64,000 nt of DNA from Marinobacter aromaticivorans (GCF_002806975.1 NZ_NIHD01000006.1:1-64000), one strand, 5' to 3'; numbered from the stretch's first letter, positions 44,574-54,158 are shown. Numbers and translations are program-made. Notes: a model not told the origin generated them from the letters alone.

Positions 44574-44918
44574 AAAAAGCCGATGCGGTTGAGACATCGG
44601 CAAAGCTCGGCGTATCAAGCGGGGAGGGGTCTGACGCATCCCCGCCTGCGTTTATTTGCAAATAGAGGGCCAGAAACAGAAATGCCAGCGAACTGAATGA
44701 TTTGCCGGTATGTCTGCTCCTTGCGTGGATTCCGAGACTCTATCCCGGACTGCCGGAATCCTGTTCCCGTCAAAATAATCGACACTTTTATCGGTCATCT
44801 CTTCAACCCGGACGCGATTTCGGGTTTCCGATTTGGTGACCTGTATACCGTTCTTGCCAGTTACCAAGTGTTACTCTTTCTGCCAGATTGTTACAGAGAA
44901 GGCAGGAGCAGGACGCTT
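44574..44918. other. Intergenic region with hairpins; no gene seen
   Basis: Between two plus-strand units lies a 345-base stretch. A seven-pair hairpin (GCCGATG/CATCGGC, 44579-44601) follows the vWA stop; its T tract is on the minus-strand side, so it is a doubtful terminator for the vWA transcript. A second hairpin (AACCCG/CGGGTT, 44805-44826) lies further on. The open frame running through 44697-44918 extends the next gene but has no ribosome site and reads like untranslated sequence. The promoter for the following operon is probably here but is not clear. Confidence 0.5.
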
Positions 44919-45491
44919 ATGTTGGGCCCCGAAAAAACAAAAAAGAGCCACGGCAGAGAACGAAAACAACTCTCCCGGGGGCTTTGGGCAGGCGCTGGTG
45001 CCTGGCTGGCCGTGGCGATTCTGATCATGTCCATACCCGCTGCGGCATCGCCTCTTGATGAGGAGATTACTGCCCTGCAGGCCGAGGTCTTCGCCCATGC
45101 AAACGCAGTCCTTGCACTTGAACAAAAGGTCCTTCATCCGGTTGATACGCGCCTGGCAGTTTTCCTGACACTGGCCAGCCGGGGCGGGATTGAGCTGGAT
45201 TCGGTAGAACTGTTTGTTGATGGCAAACCGGTTGCCTCCCACCTGTACAACCCACGTGAAAGCGGCGCATTGGAGCAGGGTGGGGTGCAGCAGTTGTTCA
45301 CTGGCAATCTGGCCAATGGCACCCATGAGCTGAAAACCGTGATTACAGGCCGTGCAGCCAATGATCGGTTTGTGCGCCGGGAATCCACCCACCGTTTCCA
45401 GAAACGGCCCGGCGTTTTGCGCCTACAGATGGCCCTTGAAGCCAGGGCGCCCGACTACGAACCCCGCGTTGCCTTTGTTGAGTGGAAGTAA
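44919..45491 (+). CDS. Membrane-anchored periplasmic protein, unknown function
   Basis: The 190-residue protein has a very basic N-terminus (KTKKSHGRERKQLSRG), one hydrophobic segment (AWLAVAILIMSIPAAA, about residues 28-44) acting as signal anchor or signal peptide, a short coiled-coil stretch (LDEEITALQAEVFAHANAV) and a beta-sandwich-like part (RGGIELDSVELFVDGKPVA). I do not recognise a family. It starts a run of six envelope genes ending in a TonB/AgmX-like gene, with GGAG 13 bases before the ATG. The four-base gap to the next gene indicates co-expression. Confidence 0.72.
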   Translation: MLGPEKTKKSHGRERKQLSRGLWAGAGAWLAVAILIMSIPAAASPLDEEITALQAEVFAHANAVLALEQKVLHPVDTRLAVFLTLASRGGIELDSVELFVDGKPVASHLYNPRESGALEQGGVQQLFTGNLANGTHELKTVITGRAANDRFVRRESTHRFQKRPGVLRLQMALEARAPDYEPRVAFVEWK

Positions 45492-45494
45492 CCG

Positions 45495-46979
45495 GTGATG
45501 GGGCAGTTGCTACTGAATCGTGCTGCGCTTGCCGTTATCTCCCTGGTGGCGTCGGCTCTGATGGCAACCATTACATACGCAGACGCACCGGCGCCGAACG
45601 CACTCAGGGCCGGCCTTGAACAGTTTGCTCTCGCGGCTTCGGGCTGGAATACCAGTGGTACCGGCGTTCTCGGGCAACGGCGTAAGCCGCGGCAGCAGGC
45701 ACTGTATGAAGAAGCCGAGTCTGCCCGCACGGGCGGGGATTTCGAGCAGGCGGGCAAGGTGCTCGCCGGCATGGATGAGGGTTACTGGTCGGCGCTTGGT
45801 TACCTTAATCTTTCCAGTGCTTATGCGCGCAATGATCTGAACCCCTCCCGGGCGCTGGTTGCTCTCAGGGTGGCCCTGGCCATGGCGGAGAAAGATCCCC
45901 ACAGCCGGCGCAAGACAGCCCTGCGCAGCCGCATTCTCCTGCGAGCCGGGTACCTCGCCTATACAAACTCGGAATATGAGAAAGCCATAGGGTTTCTGGA
46001 AAGAATACCACTGGATAGCCATAAAACCCCGCAGGCACTTTACTTTCATGGCCTCGCCTTGTCGCAACAAGGTAACCACCGTGCGGCGATGCAGAGCTGG
46101 CACCGGGCAAAAAAATACCCTCTTGCCTACCCTGGCGTCGCAGAGTCCTGGCTGGGCATGGGGCGCGGTTACGATCTTTCCGGCTATCTGGGGCAGGCCG
46201 GTGAGGCCTACCTTGCCGCGAACGGTGCCTACGAGAGTGAACGGGTTACTCTGCGCAAGCTCGCAAGCCAGGTTGAAGACCAGGGAGCCTACACGGCGCT
46301 GGTGCTGAATTCACAGGGCCTTGGTAACCGCAGCGCTGACTGGTTTCTGGCGGATAGCCGTACCCTTTCCCAGCCCCGTACCGCCTATCTGCTCCAGTTT
46401 ATGGAACAGCCAGCCGGGCAGAAAGCTGTAGACCGGGTGGCCGATTTGTCGCAGATGGCGGTTACACTCGAGCGTAATATTGCAGACCTTGATGTTTTTA
46501 TTGCCGCGATATCCGGCCAGCTTGAATTGCCTGCAGTCGTTCAACCGGCCACCGAAGCAGAAACGCTGAAGGCGGGCATCGCGGTGCTGGAAGCCCGCCT
46601 GTCCGGCCTTCGCGAGCGTGCAAGCGGGAAAGCCATGACTCCGGATCAGCGCCTGCAGCTCAATGCGATGAAAACCACCCTGTCGGATCTGCAACAGCAA
46701 CTTGATCGATTTCCGGCCAGAGTGACTGACCGCAACGGGCGGCTTGAGCAGTTGCTGGCCCGGGCTCGCCAGTTGCGGCAGAAATCACAGGTACATCTTG
46801 AATCTGTTGCTGCGCTTCAGATTCAGGCGGAAGATGCGCTCGATAGCCTGGCTCTGGAGTTTTTGGCCGGCCAGGACCGGAGAATGGTATTCGCGCTCGA
46901 TAAAACCGAACAGCAGATTGCGCATCTGTACGAGTATCTGGCTTTGCAGGGGCTGGATTCCGGGGAGCACGGAAAATGA
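45495..46979 (+). CDS. Periplasmic TPR and coiled-coil protein
   Basis: The 494-residue protein has a signal peptide (RAALAVISLVASALMATITYA). About 200 residues of TPR-like helical repeats follow (ALGYLNLSSAYARNDLNPSRAL, LYFHGLALSQQGNHRAAMQ). The C-terminal 170 residues are rich in Leu, Gln, Glu and Arg and likely form coiled coil. It shares operon and architecture with Glt-type gliding-motility components of Myxococcus (TPR plus coiled coil), which I offer only as a resemblance. The stop overlaps the start of the next TPR gene. Confidence 0.75.
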   Translation: MMGQLLLNRAALAVISLVASALMATITYADAPAPNALRAGLEQFALAASGWNTSGTGVLGQRRKPRQQALYEEAESARTGGDFEQAGKVLAGMDEGYWSALGYLNLSSAYARNDLNPSRALVALRVALAMAEKDPHSRRKTALRSRILLRAGYLAYTNSEYEKAIGFLERIPLDSHKTPQALYFHGLALSQQGNHRAAMQSWHRAKKYPLAYPGVAESWLGMGRGYDLSGYLGQAGEAYLAANGAYESERVTLRKLASQVEDQGAYTALVLNSQGLGNRSADWFLADSRTLSQPRTAYLLQFMEQPAGQKAVDRVADLSQMAVTLERNIADLDVFIAAISGQLELPAVVQPATEAETLKAGIAVLEARLSGLRERASGKAMTPDQRLQLNAMKTTLSDLQQQLDRFPARVTDRNGRLEQLLARARQLRQKSQVHLESVAALQIQAEDALDSLALEFLAGQDRRMVFALDKTEQQIAHLYEYLALQGLDSGEHGK

Positions 46980-49831
46980 ATCCTGTGCGTATTCTCCCTT
47001 TGACTCTCTGTTTATTTGCCGGTTTATCCCATGGCCAGGAATCGTTTCGTGTGGAGCTGGGCAAGGATGGCGAAACCATCGCCGACATGCGCCCGGTATT
47101 TCTTGAGTTTGAATCCAGGCCCCTTCCGGCCATTTCGCCAGCTGAGGTGGCAAGGCGTTATCAACACTTGTTCAGCACTACCGACGAACCCGCTGTGCGT
47201 GTGGATGCGTTAAACCGCCTGACCAACATTCGCGATCGTTCCGGCGAAGACATAGGTTTCACTCCGGCGCAGGAAGCGGCCGTTTACCGGCAGGCCATTG
47301 AAAGTTATGAATCCATCCTTCAGAGCGGAGCTTTCGGAGGGCGGCTGGATGAGCTTCTGTATCAGATGGCAAAAGCCCATGCGTTCACGGGTCAGAACCA
47401 GGCTTCTGTAAAGCGCCTGGAGCAACTGGTGGGGTTATATCCGGATTCACCACTGGTTCCTGAGGCGAGATTCCGGATTGCGGAATCGGCGTTTGCAGCC
47501 GGTAACTATGTTGAAGCTGAAGCCGGCTACAGGGCGCTGGTTGATGGCAGTGCCAGCGCCGGAGAACTCGAAAACAAGGCACGTTACATGCTGGGTTGGT
47601 CGCTGTTCAAGCAGGGGCCGCACGCGTGGGAGCGAGCCGGGCGCCGGTTTGTGGCGGTGCTTGATGCGGCATTGCCTGCCGGTGACAGCCTTGATGCTGT
47701 TGCTGAATCCAGCGTTGACAGCATCGACGATACGCTCCGGGTTCTGGCTCTGATCGCCAGCCGCAGGAAAGGGGCAGAAACCCTGCTCGAGTGGCTGGAG
47801 CCAGAACCCATGCGCTCCTGGACACCTCTGGTGTTTGACCGCCTTGCCGATCTTTACGCAGTTCAGGGTGACACCGAGGCCAGTGTCGCTACCAATCGGG
47901 CATTTGTGGCATGGTTTCCATCTCATCCACTGCGGGCCGGTTTTATGGCGCAGGTTGTGGATGTGTGGAAGCGGGCAGGTAATCCTGTAAAAGCCCGGGC
48001 GGCCATGGCCGATTATGTGGCCCTGTTTGACAATGCAAACGATTACGCGGGCCTGAAATCTGATTATCGCCAGAAATGGGCGAAATTCAGCCGCTTTCTT
48101 GCAGACTACCATTACGCAGAAGGCGCCGCTGACGGGGGTAGTTCCCATAGTCATTACCGGGCCGCAGCTGAATATTATGAAGGCCTCGCCAGGCGCAGCG
48201 CCGGCGCAGACAGCAACGATGGTGTAAACGGCAGCGCAGGCGAATTGTTCCGCCTTGCCGGTGACGCCTGGTTGCAGGCGAAGGGTTATGTATCTGCACT
48301 TGCAAACTTCCGGTTGGCCGCCTACGAGGTTCCGGGTTACGGGCAGGGCGCAGATTCCGGGTGGGCGGCGGTTGCATTGCTCAGAAGCGGTGTGAAGGGT
48401 GAGTTGGCTGCATCCGGTTTCGCGCCCGGCCTCGAAGAGCTCTCAGCGGAAGCCGACAGATTTACCGCACAATATGGTTCTGATGCCCGGGCGCCGGGGT
48501 TACTCGCTGACCTCGCGTCCCGCTGGCTTGAAACCGGCCGTAATGACGACCTGGCCCGGAAGTATGCCGCACTGGCGGTTACTCACGAACTGGCAACACC
48601 GGAAACACGCTATGCAGGCTGGGTTGTAACGGCTCGGGTGCGCCAGAATACAGCGGAATACGGCCTTGCAGAAAGGGCCTGGCGTGAGGCTCTGAGGCTG
48701 GCATCCGGTGACTCTGCGAGCAGGGCAATGGGCCAGGATGCACCGGGCCTGCGCCAGCAGCTGGCCACGACGATCTACCGTCAGGGTGAGCAGGCCGCGG
48801 CCGAAGGCAATGTGAATGTAGCTGTCGCGCACTTCCAGCGAATTGAAACTGCACTGCCAGGCTCGGAAATCGCCATCAAAGGCCGTTTTGATGCAGCGAA
48901 TACCTTGCTCAGAGCTTCACACTGGCAGCCGGCGATCAATGAACTTAACCGTTTTCGTGTCGATTACCCCGGCCATGCTCTGGCTGCGGATATCAGTGAA
49001 AAACTGGTCCTGGCCTACACCTCATCAGATCAGCCTGCACGGGCAGCGGGTGAACTGCTGAATATGGCGGGCCGGCACAGCCAGGAGGCGTCTTCTCTCC
49101 TGGCGGATGCATGGGTGTACCGTCTTCAGGCTGCAGAGCTTTTTCACGTTGCCGGCCACACCAGGCAGCGCAACGCACTCTATAACGATTACCTGGCTCG
49201 CAAGCCTGCGGCGCGGGACGCCGATGAACATATAACACTTCAGACCATGCGCCAGCGGTTGATTGAAACCCAAAGCGGGCCCATGCAGCGACGGGCCGAG
49301 TTGGTGACAGCAGAGCTGGAAAGCCATTGGCATTCGGAGCAAACACTGCGGTGGTCTGCGCAAGCCGCCCTGACTCTGGGTGCTGGTGCGGCTGCAGAAT
49401 TTGCCGGCATTGAACTGGGCGAGCCATTGGAAACCTCCCTGGAGCGCAAACAGGTCGCCATGAATAAAGCGCAGGCTTTTTTCCGCAATGCAGAGTCTTT
49501 GGGCGGCAGCGCCGTACTGCCGGAAACCCTGTTCCGTCGCGCCGAGCTGCACCGGATTATGGCCCGAGACCTCATGGCCTCTGCGGCCCCGGAAGAATTG
49601 AACGAACTGGAACAGATGCAATACCGAATGTTGCTCGAGGAGGAAGCCTACCCGTTTGAAGAGCGTGCAATAGCTTTGCATTCCCAAAACCATGAGCGTA
49701 TTTCCGCCGGGGGGTTCAACGCCTGGATAGAGAAAAGCCTGGAGGTCCTGGCTGAGTTATACCCGGGCCGGTACCGCCGCCCGGTGCGCTGGATGAGTGT
49801 GGTTGTTGAGGAGGAGAGCGATGATGCCTGA
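46976..49831 (+). CDS. Large periplasmic TPR protein
   Basis: The 951-residue protein starts with a signal peptide (RILPLTLCLFAGLSHG). TPR/Sel1-like helix pairs run through almost all of it, for example LLYQMAKAHAFTGQNQASVKRL, ARFRIAESAFAAGNYVEAEAGY and GRFDAANTLLRASHWQPAI. Such superhelices bind partner proteins. A very large TPR protein upstream of a TonB/AgmX-like gene is a hallmark of Glt-like trans-envelope complexes. No enzymatic motif is seen. It is translationally coupled on both sides. Confidence 0.77.
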   Translation: MNPVRILPLTLCLFAGLSHGQESFRVELGKDGETIADMRPVFLEFESRPLPAISPAEVARRYQHLFSTTDEPAVRVDALNRLTNIRDRSGEDIGFTPAQEAAVYRQAIESYESILQSGAFGGRLDELLYQMAKAHAFTGQNQASVKRLEQLVGLYPDSPLVPEARFRIAESAFAAGNYVEAEAGYRALVDGSASAGELENKARYMLGWSLFKQGPHAWERAGRRFVAVLDAALPAGDSLDAVAESSVDSIDDTLRVLALIASRRKGAETLLEWLEPEPMRSWTPLVFDRLADLYAVQGDTEASVATNRAFVAWFPSHPLRAGFMAQVVDVWKRAGNPVKARAAMADYVALFDNANDYAGLKSDYRQKWAKFSRFLADYHYAEGAADGGSSHSHYRAAAEYYEGLARRSAGADSNDGVNGSAGELFRLAGDAWLQAKGYVSALANFRLAAYEVPGYGQGADSGWAAVALLRSGVKGELAASGFAPGLEELSAEADRFTAQYGSDARAPGLLADLASRWLETGRNDDLARKYAALAVTHELATPETRYAGWVVTARVRQNTAEYGLAERAWREALRLASGDSASRAMGQDAPGLRQQLATTIYRQGEQAAAEGNVNVAVAHFQRIETALPGSEIAIKGRFDAANTLLRASHWQPAINELNRFRVDYPGHALAADISEKLVLAYTSSDQPARAAGELLNMAGRHSQEASSLLADAWVYRLQAAELFHVAGHTRQRNALYNDYLARKPAARDADEHITLQTMRQRLIETQSGPMQRRAELVTAELESHWHSEQTLRWSAQAALTLGAGAAAEFAGIELGEPLETSLERKQVAMNKAQAFFRNAESLGGSAVLPETLFRRAELHRIMARDLMASAAPEELNELEQMQYRMLLEEEAYPFEERAIALHSQNHERISAGGFNAWIEKSLEVLAELYPGRYRRPVRWMSVVVEEESDDA

Positions 49832-50330
49832 ACGGAATCCGGTTTCGTCCCTGCCGGCTGCTTGTTTTATTCCCGGGTTGATGGCCGCGAGCCTGTTCCT
49901 GTTCGGGTGCGCGGCGAAACCGGCCGGGTCGCCGGGGGATTCGCTGCAACAGACGCCGGCCCCGGAACAGGCGCTTGTGTATTCCCGGCAGGGTGCTGCA
50001 GCATACGAGCAAGGCAACACAGCCGCCGCGATCGAAGCCTGGGAAAAAGCAGTTGAGCTGAACCCGGGCGATGCAGCCGTGTGTAACAACCTTGCGCTTT
50101 TGCTCAAGCAGCGCAAGCGCTTCAATACGGCTGCCTCCGTGCTCCAGGCCTGCCTTCAGAGTTCACGGGAGGTGCCTGAACTGCACTACAATTTTGCAGT
50201 GATTTCCGAACTGTATCTGTTGGATCTCCAGCAGGCTCTTGATCACTATCAACGCTATCAGTCGCTTTCGCCCGGCGAGGATAAACAGGTATCAGGGTGG
50301 ATTGCCGATCTGGAAAGGAGGCTGGAGTAA
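49821..50330 (+). CDS. TPR lipoprotein
   Basis: The 169-residue protein has a lipobox (LMAASLFLFGCAAK, lipid Cys near residue 30), so it is probably anchored in the outer or inner membrane facing the periplasm. Three TPR units follow, such as VYSRQGAAAYEQGNTAAAIEAW and NNLALLLKQRKRFNTAASV. The ATG at 49821 follows GAGGAGGAG and overlaps the end of the large TPR gene. It sits in the envelope-complex operon and could be its outer-membrane tether. Confidence 0.8.
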   Translation: MMPERNPVSSLPAACFIPGLMAASLFLFGCAAKPAGSPGDSLQQTPAPEQALVYSRQGAAAYEQGNTAAAIEAWEKAVELNPGDAAVCNNLALLLKQRKRFNTAASVLQACLQSSREVPELHYNFAVISELYLLDLQQALDHYQRYQSLSPGEDKQVSGWIADLERRLE

Positions 50331-50729
50331 ATGATCAGAATGGCTTCCGGGCCTGATAACCGGGTGGCTTCTCTTTTTCTGGCGGGCATGATCGCATTCT
50401 TTGTACCGGTCCTCAGCCCGGCTGCAGAGCCAGAATCGGGTACACAGGAAAAGCCAGCTGCCGTGCAGGAAAAGAAAGCGCAAAGCGGCAGCATGACGCG
50501 CCTGAGCATAGAGGGCATTTCGGCCAGTGCAGGCGAAGATGAACCGCGGGTGCTTACAATCCTGCCATGGCAAGCGCCGACATTACCACGCCGGCCAAGG
50601 GCAGAGCTTGAGAGTAAGGCTCCCGATCTGGTTCAGCCCCTGGACCCCCGGGTTATTGAAGCCCATCGCGCGTTTCGCCAGAGACTGGATCATACCCCTG
50701 CTGATGCAGGGCCGGGAGGGCGGCGATGA
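50331..50729 (+). CDS. Small periplasmic protein, unknown function
   Basis: The 132-residue protein has a signal peptide (RVASLFLAGMIAFFVPVLSPAAA-like, cleavage near residue 32). A low-complexity Glu/Lys/Gln stretch is followed by a Pro/Arg-rich region (ILPWQAPTLPRRPRAE, then DLVQPLDPRVIEAHRAFRQ). I recognise no family. It directly follows the lipoprotein gene with no gap and its stop overlaps the start of the TonB/AgmX-like gene, so the three are coupled. The proline-rich segment may span part of the periplasm or bind a partner. Confidence 0.68.
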   Translation: MIRMASGPDNRVASLFLAGMIAFFVPVLSPAAEPESGTQEKPAAVQEKKAQSGSMTRLSIEGISASAGEDEPRVLTILPWQAPTLPRRPRAELESKAPDLVQPLDPRVIEAHRAFRQRLDHTPADAGPGGRR

Positions 50730-51790
50730 CAATGATGAACGCCATGCCTGCCAGTACAGTTTTTAGCCTGCCGGAGGATGTCGGTCAAACCGCTTTGTCG
50801 TCATTGTCCTGGAGCCGGGAAGAGGGTGAACGTCTGCGCCTGGCCATTATCACGGTTGTGGCCCTTGTGTTTTTTGTGCCACTGGCGCTTGTGATACCGG
50901 CCCTTGAGGTCCCTTCGGTTGAGCGGGAAAAGGCAGAGCGCATTCCGCCCCAGCTTGCCAGGCTGCTGGTCAATCCGCCAGCCATCGAGAAACCGGCACC
51001 GTTGCCTGTGAAAGAAGTTGCGGCGCCCCCTGTTGAAGAGCCTGCGCCTGCCGATCCAAAGCTTCCTGAACCGGAGCCCGCAAAAGCCGAGCCGGTAAAG
51101 CCTCAGCCAAAACCCGCTCCGAAGCCCATGGTGGAAAAGCCGGAGATCGCTGCGAAACCTGCAACCCAGACCGTAGAACAGGCGAGGGCGAAAGCGTCCC
51201 GTTCGGGATTACTTTCCATGAAAGACCGCCTTGCGTCCATGCGCCAGCCTCCGTCGGAATCTGCTCCGGCCATTCAGGCTAACACAGGCTCAACGGACGG
51301 CACTGCAGGGGGCATAAGGGCCAAGGCGGCCGGTGAATCCGTGAAGAAAGCCCTGGCAGGAAGTGGTGGCGTTCGGAATGTGCAAACAGCTCGCCCTGAC
51401 GTGGAGGTTGCCGGGCATCAGGTATCCAAAGTGCAAAAACCATCACAGCCAGAAGCCCCGGTAGCCAGCGCCCCTGCGCAAAAACAGGTGGCTTCTGCGG
51501 GGGAGCGGGCAATGAGCAACATCCGCAAGGTGTTTGATGCCGGTAAAACCGCGCTCTATTCCCTCTATCAGCGGGAGCTGCGGCAGGACCCAACCCTGAA
51601 AGGGAAGGTTCTGCTGGAACTGGTTATCGAACCCGATGGGTCGGTCTCTGCCTGCAAGGTGGTCAGCTCCGATCTGAACAAGCCAGCCCTGGAGCAGAAA
51701 ATCGCAATGCGGGTGCGGCTTTTCAACTTTGGTGCCGACAATGTGGAGACCCGGAAGGTGAGATTCCCCATCGACTTCCTTCCGGGGTAG
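50726..51790 (+). CDS. TonB/AgmX-like energy-transducer protein
   Basis: The 354-residue protein has a single membrane helix (LAIITVVALVFFVPLALVIPAL, about residues 38-60). A long Pro/Lys/Glu/Ala linker typical of TonB crosses the periplasm. The C-terminal domain (SNIRKVFDAGKTALYSLYQR, then GKVLLELVIEPDGSVSACKV) matches the AgmX/PglI C-terminal domain found in Myxococcus gliding and related complexes. Such proteins couple an ExbB/ExbD-type proton motor to outer-membrane partners. No motor gene lies in this operon, which is odd. Start follows GGGAGGGCGG. Confidence 0.83.
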   Translation: MTMMNAMPASTVFSLPEDVGQTALSSLSWSREEGERLRLAIITVVALVFFVPLALVIPALEVPSVEREKAERIPPQLARLLVNPPAIEKPAPLPVKEVAAPPVEEPAPADPKLPEPEPAKAEPVKPQPKPAPKPMVEKPEIAAKPATQTVEQARAKASRSGLLSMKDRLASMRQPPSESAPAIQANTGSTDGTAGGIRAKAAGESVKKALAGSGGVRNVQTARPDVEVAGHQVSKVQKPSQPEAPVASAPAQKQVASAGERAMSNIRKVFDAGKTALYSLYQRELRQDPTLKGKVLLELVIEPDGSVSACKVVSSDLNKPALEQKIAMRVRLFNFGADNVETRKVRFPIDFLPG

Positions 51791-51804
51791 ATTGCCCGTG
51801 GTTT

Positions 51805-52290
51805 TCAGTAATCAATGGTGATCTTCGGAAGTGCTGGCTTGTACAGCCGAACTTTCTCGGTTGGTGCTATAACCTTGGCTTCTCCTGTCAGAACCTTTTG
51901 GTTGTTCTGGTTGGTTACGGCGCACTGGAGCACTACCCGGTTTTTGGGGCCCTTGCGCACGACTGTAAGGCTTACAGTCAGGGTGTCGTCGAGCTTTACC
52001 GGGCGTTTGAACGAAAGACTCTGGTCCAGATAAACGGTGCCAGGGCCCGGCATTACCGTAGCCAGCGCGGCTGAGATAAGTGATGCGCTCCACATGCCGT
52101 GGGCAATCCGCTCTCCGAACATGGAACTGGCTGCAAATTCCGCATCCAGATGGACCGGGTTAACGTCGCCTGAAACGGCGGCAAACAGAACCAGCTCGTC
52201 TTCAGAGAGGGTTCGTGTAAGCGTGGCGGTGTCACCTTCGTTCAGTTCCTCATAGGTAATATTTTCAAGTGTATCAAGGGTATCGCTCAT
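51805..52290 (-). CDS. MaoC-family (R)-enoyl-CoA hydratase-like protein
   Basis: The hot-dog fold protein of about 161 residues has the hydratase 2 motif FAAVSGDVNPVHLDAEFA (catalytic Asp and His) and IAHGMWSASLISAAL. The usual use is hydration of trans-2-enoyl-CoA to (R)-3-hydroxyacyl-CoA, linking beta-oxidation to polyhydroxyalkanoate or other lipid pathways. It is divergent from fadD, consistent with fatty-acid metabolism. The ATG at 52290 has AGGAAG upstream, so it is preferred over the TTG at 52293. Confidence 0.83.
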   Translation of the reverse strand: MSDTLDTLENITYEELNEGDTATLTRTLSEDELVLFAAVSGDVNPVHLDAEFAASSMFGERIAHGMWSASLISAALATVMPGPGTVYLDQSLSFKRPVKLDDTLTVSLTVVRKGPKNRVVLQCAVTNQNNQKVLTGEAKVIAPTEKVRLYKPALPKITIDY

Positions 52291-52475
52291 CAAGTACTTC
52301 CTGCTCAGACATATGGTTTCAGGTGTTGCCGGTTGAGCCCCGAAACTACCTCATCGTTAACAAAACTGCTATTCTCTCCCCACTTTTTTGAGGCTGATAC
52401 TTTTGTCGGGTTGATTTTGTGACCGTCAGGCATCTGTAGATTTTTATAAAGAAAAGCGCCAGACAGGAGATGGTG

Positions 52476-54155
52476 ATGGATTTTGAGAAGTTCTATCAGG
52501 ACAAATACCCCGCCAGCGTTCCCCGTGAAGTGGATCTGAGCAAATACAGCAGCATGGTGGACGTATTTGAGCAGGCGGTAAAAAAGTACGCAGACCGTCC
52601 CGCCTTCAGCGCTGTTGGTGTAACGCTCACCTATCGTGAACTGGACACTCAAACCCGCAACTTTGCAGCCTGGTTGCAGAACAAGACCGATCTCAAGCCT
52701 GGCGACCGTATCGCCGTGCAAATGCCCAACCTGTGCCAGTATCCGGTTGTGGTTTTTGGTGCCATGCGCGCCGGCCTGATTGTTGTGAACACCAATCCGC
52801 TGTATACCACGCGGGAAATGGAACATCAGTTTAATGATTCCGGCGCCAAGGCGCTGGTTGTGCTGGCCAACATGGCAGAAAACGCCGAGAAAGTTCTGCC
52901 CAATACCGGCATTGAACACGTTATTGTTACTGAAATCGCCGACATGCATTCGCCCATCAAGCGCACGCTGATGAACGCAGTGGTCAAGCACGTTAAAAAG
53001 ATGGTGCCGCCTTTCAGTCTTCCCCAGGCCCACAAACTGCCCGCCGTTCTCAGCGCCGGTGCACGTGAGAAATTTACGCCGGTTGAGTGCAAGCAGGATG
53101 ACATTGCCGTATTACAGTACACGGGTGGAACAACCGGTGTAGCCAAGGGCGCCATGCTTACCCATGGCAACCTGGTTGCCAACCTGCTGCAGGTGCGCCC
53201 GATGATGGAAAACACGGTTGTGGAAGGGCAGGAAATCGTTGTTGCGCCTCTGCCCCTGTATCACATTTATTCGTTCACCCTGAACTGCGGCATTATGCTT
53301 GAGGCCGGCGGTCATAACATTCTCATCCCTAACCCGCGGGATATCCCAGGGTTTGTGAAAGAGCTGAAAAATCACAAGTTCACCGCGTTCCTGGGCCTGA
53401 ATACACTATTTGTGGCACTGTGCAACAACGAGGAGTTTCAGGATCTTGATTTCAGCCACCTCAAGCTTACGTCGTCTGGCGGTATGGCGTTGACCAGTGA
53501 TACTGCAAAAATGTGGGAGCGGATAACAGGCTGCCCCATCTCGGAAGGTTACGGTATGACCGAAACCTCTCCGGTGGTGACTTTCAACCCCCGCAGTGCG
53601 ATTCAGCTGGGCACTATTGGCCTGCCCGTGCCGTCTACCAAGGTGAAAACCATTGACGATGATGGCAATGAAACGCCGTTGGGTGAGCCTGGTGAGCTGT
53701 GTGTGAAAGGCCCTCAGGTTATGCGGGGTTACTGGCAGCGCCCGGAGGATACCCAGAAATCCTTCACTGAGGATGGCTACATAAAAACCGGTGATATCTC
53801 GGTGATCCAGGAAGACGGCTACATCCGCATTGTTGACCGCAAGAAGGACATGATTATCGTGTCCGGGTTTAATGTGTATCCCAACGAAATCGAGGATGTT
53901 GTCAGCAGCCACCCGAAAGTGGTGGAATGCGCAGCCGTAGGCGTGCCGGACGCCAAGAGTGGTGAGGCTGTGAAAGTGTATCTTGTGGCCACCAAAGAGG
54001 GTGTTACGGAAAATGAACTCAGGGAGTTCTGCCGTGAACGCCTGACTGCCTATAAGGTGCCGCGCTACTTCGAATTCCGCGATGAGCTTCCGAAAACCAA
54101 CGTGGGTAAGATACTGCGCCGTGAGCTGCGCGACGAACCGGGCAACAAGTCTTAA
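52476..54155 (+). CDS. fadD: Long-chain fatty acid-CoA ligase
   Basis: The 559-residue acyl-adenylate/CoA ligase matches E. coli FadD in key motifs: the P-loop YTGGTTGVAKGAML near residue 212, GYGMTETSPVV near 355, YIKTGDISVI, and the A10 lysine motif PKTNVGKILRREL at the C-terminus. It activates imported long-chain fatty acids. I chose the ATG at 52476, with AGGAG 7 bases upstream, over the ATG at 52470 that abuts the ribosome site. No FadR operator was identified upstream. Confidence 0.93.
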   Translation: MDFEKFYQDKYPASVPREVDLSKYSSMVDVFEQAVKKYADRPAFSAVGVTLTYRELDTQTRNFAAWLQNKTDLKPGDRIAVQMPNLCQYPVVVFGAMRAGLIVVNTNPLYTTREMEHQFNDSGAKALVVLANMAENAEKVLPNTGIEHVIVTEIADMHSPIKRTLMNAVVKHVKKMVPPFSLPQAHKLPAVLSAGAREKFTPVECKQDDIAVLQYTGGTTGVAKGAMLTHGNLVANLLQVRPMMENTVVEGQEIVVAPLPLYHIYSFTLNCGIMLEAGGHNILIPNPRDIPGFVKELKNHKFTAFLGLNTLFVALCNNEEFQDLDFSHLKLTSSGGMALTSDTAKMWERITGCPISEGYGMTETSPVVTFNPRSAIQLGTIGLPVPSTKVKTIDDDGNETPLGEPGELCVKGPQVMRGYWQRPEDTQKSFTEDGYIKTGDISVIQEDGYIRIVDRKKDMIIVSGFNVYPNEIEDVVSSHPKVVECAAVGVPDAKSGEAVKVYLVATKEGVTENELREFCRERLTAYKVPRYFEFRDELPKTNVGKILRRELRDEPGNKS

Positions 54156-54158
54156 AAG

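Noticed and set aside
44697-44918. N-terminal extension of the gene at 44919
   Set aside because: The extension lacks a ribosome site, contains scattered Cys and Arg unlike the body, and a well-placed GGAG precedes the ATG at 44919.
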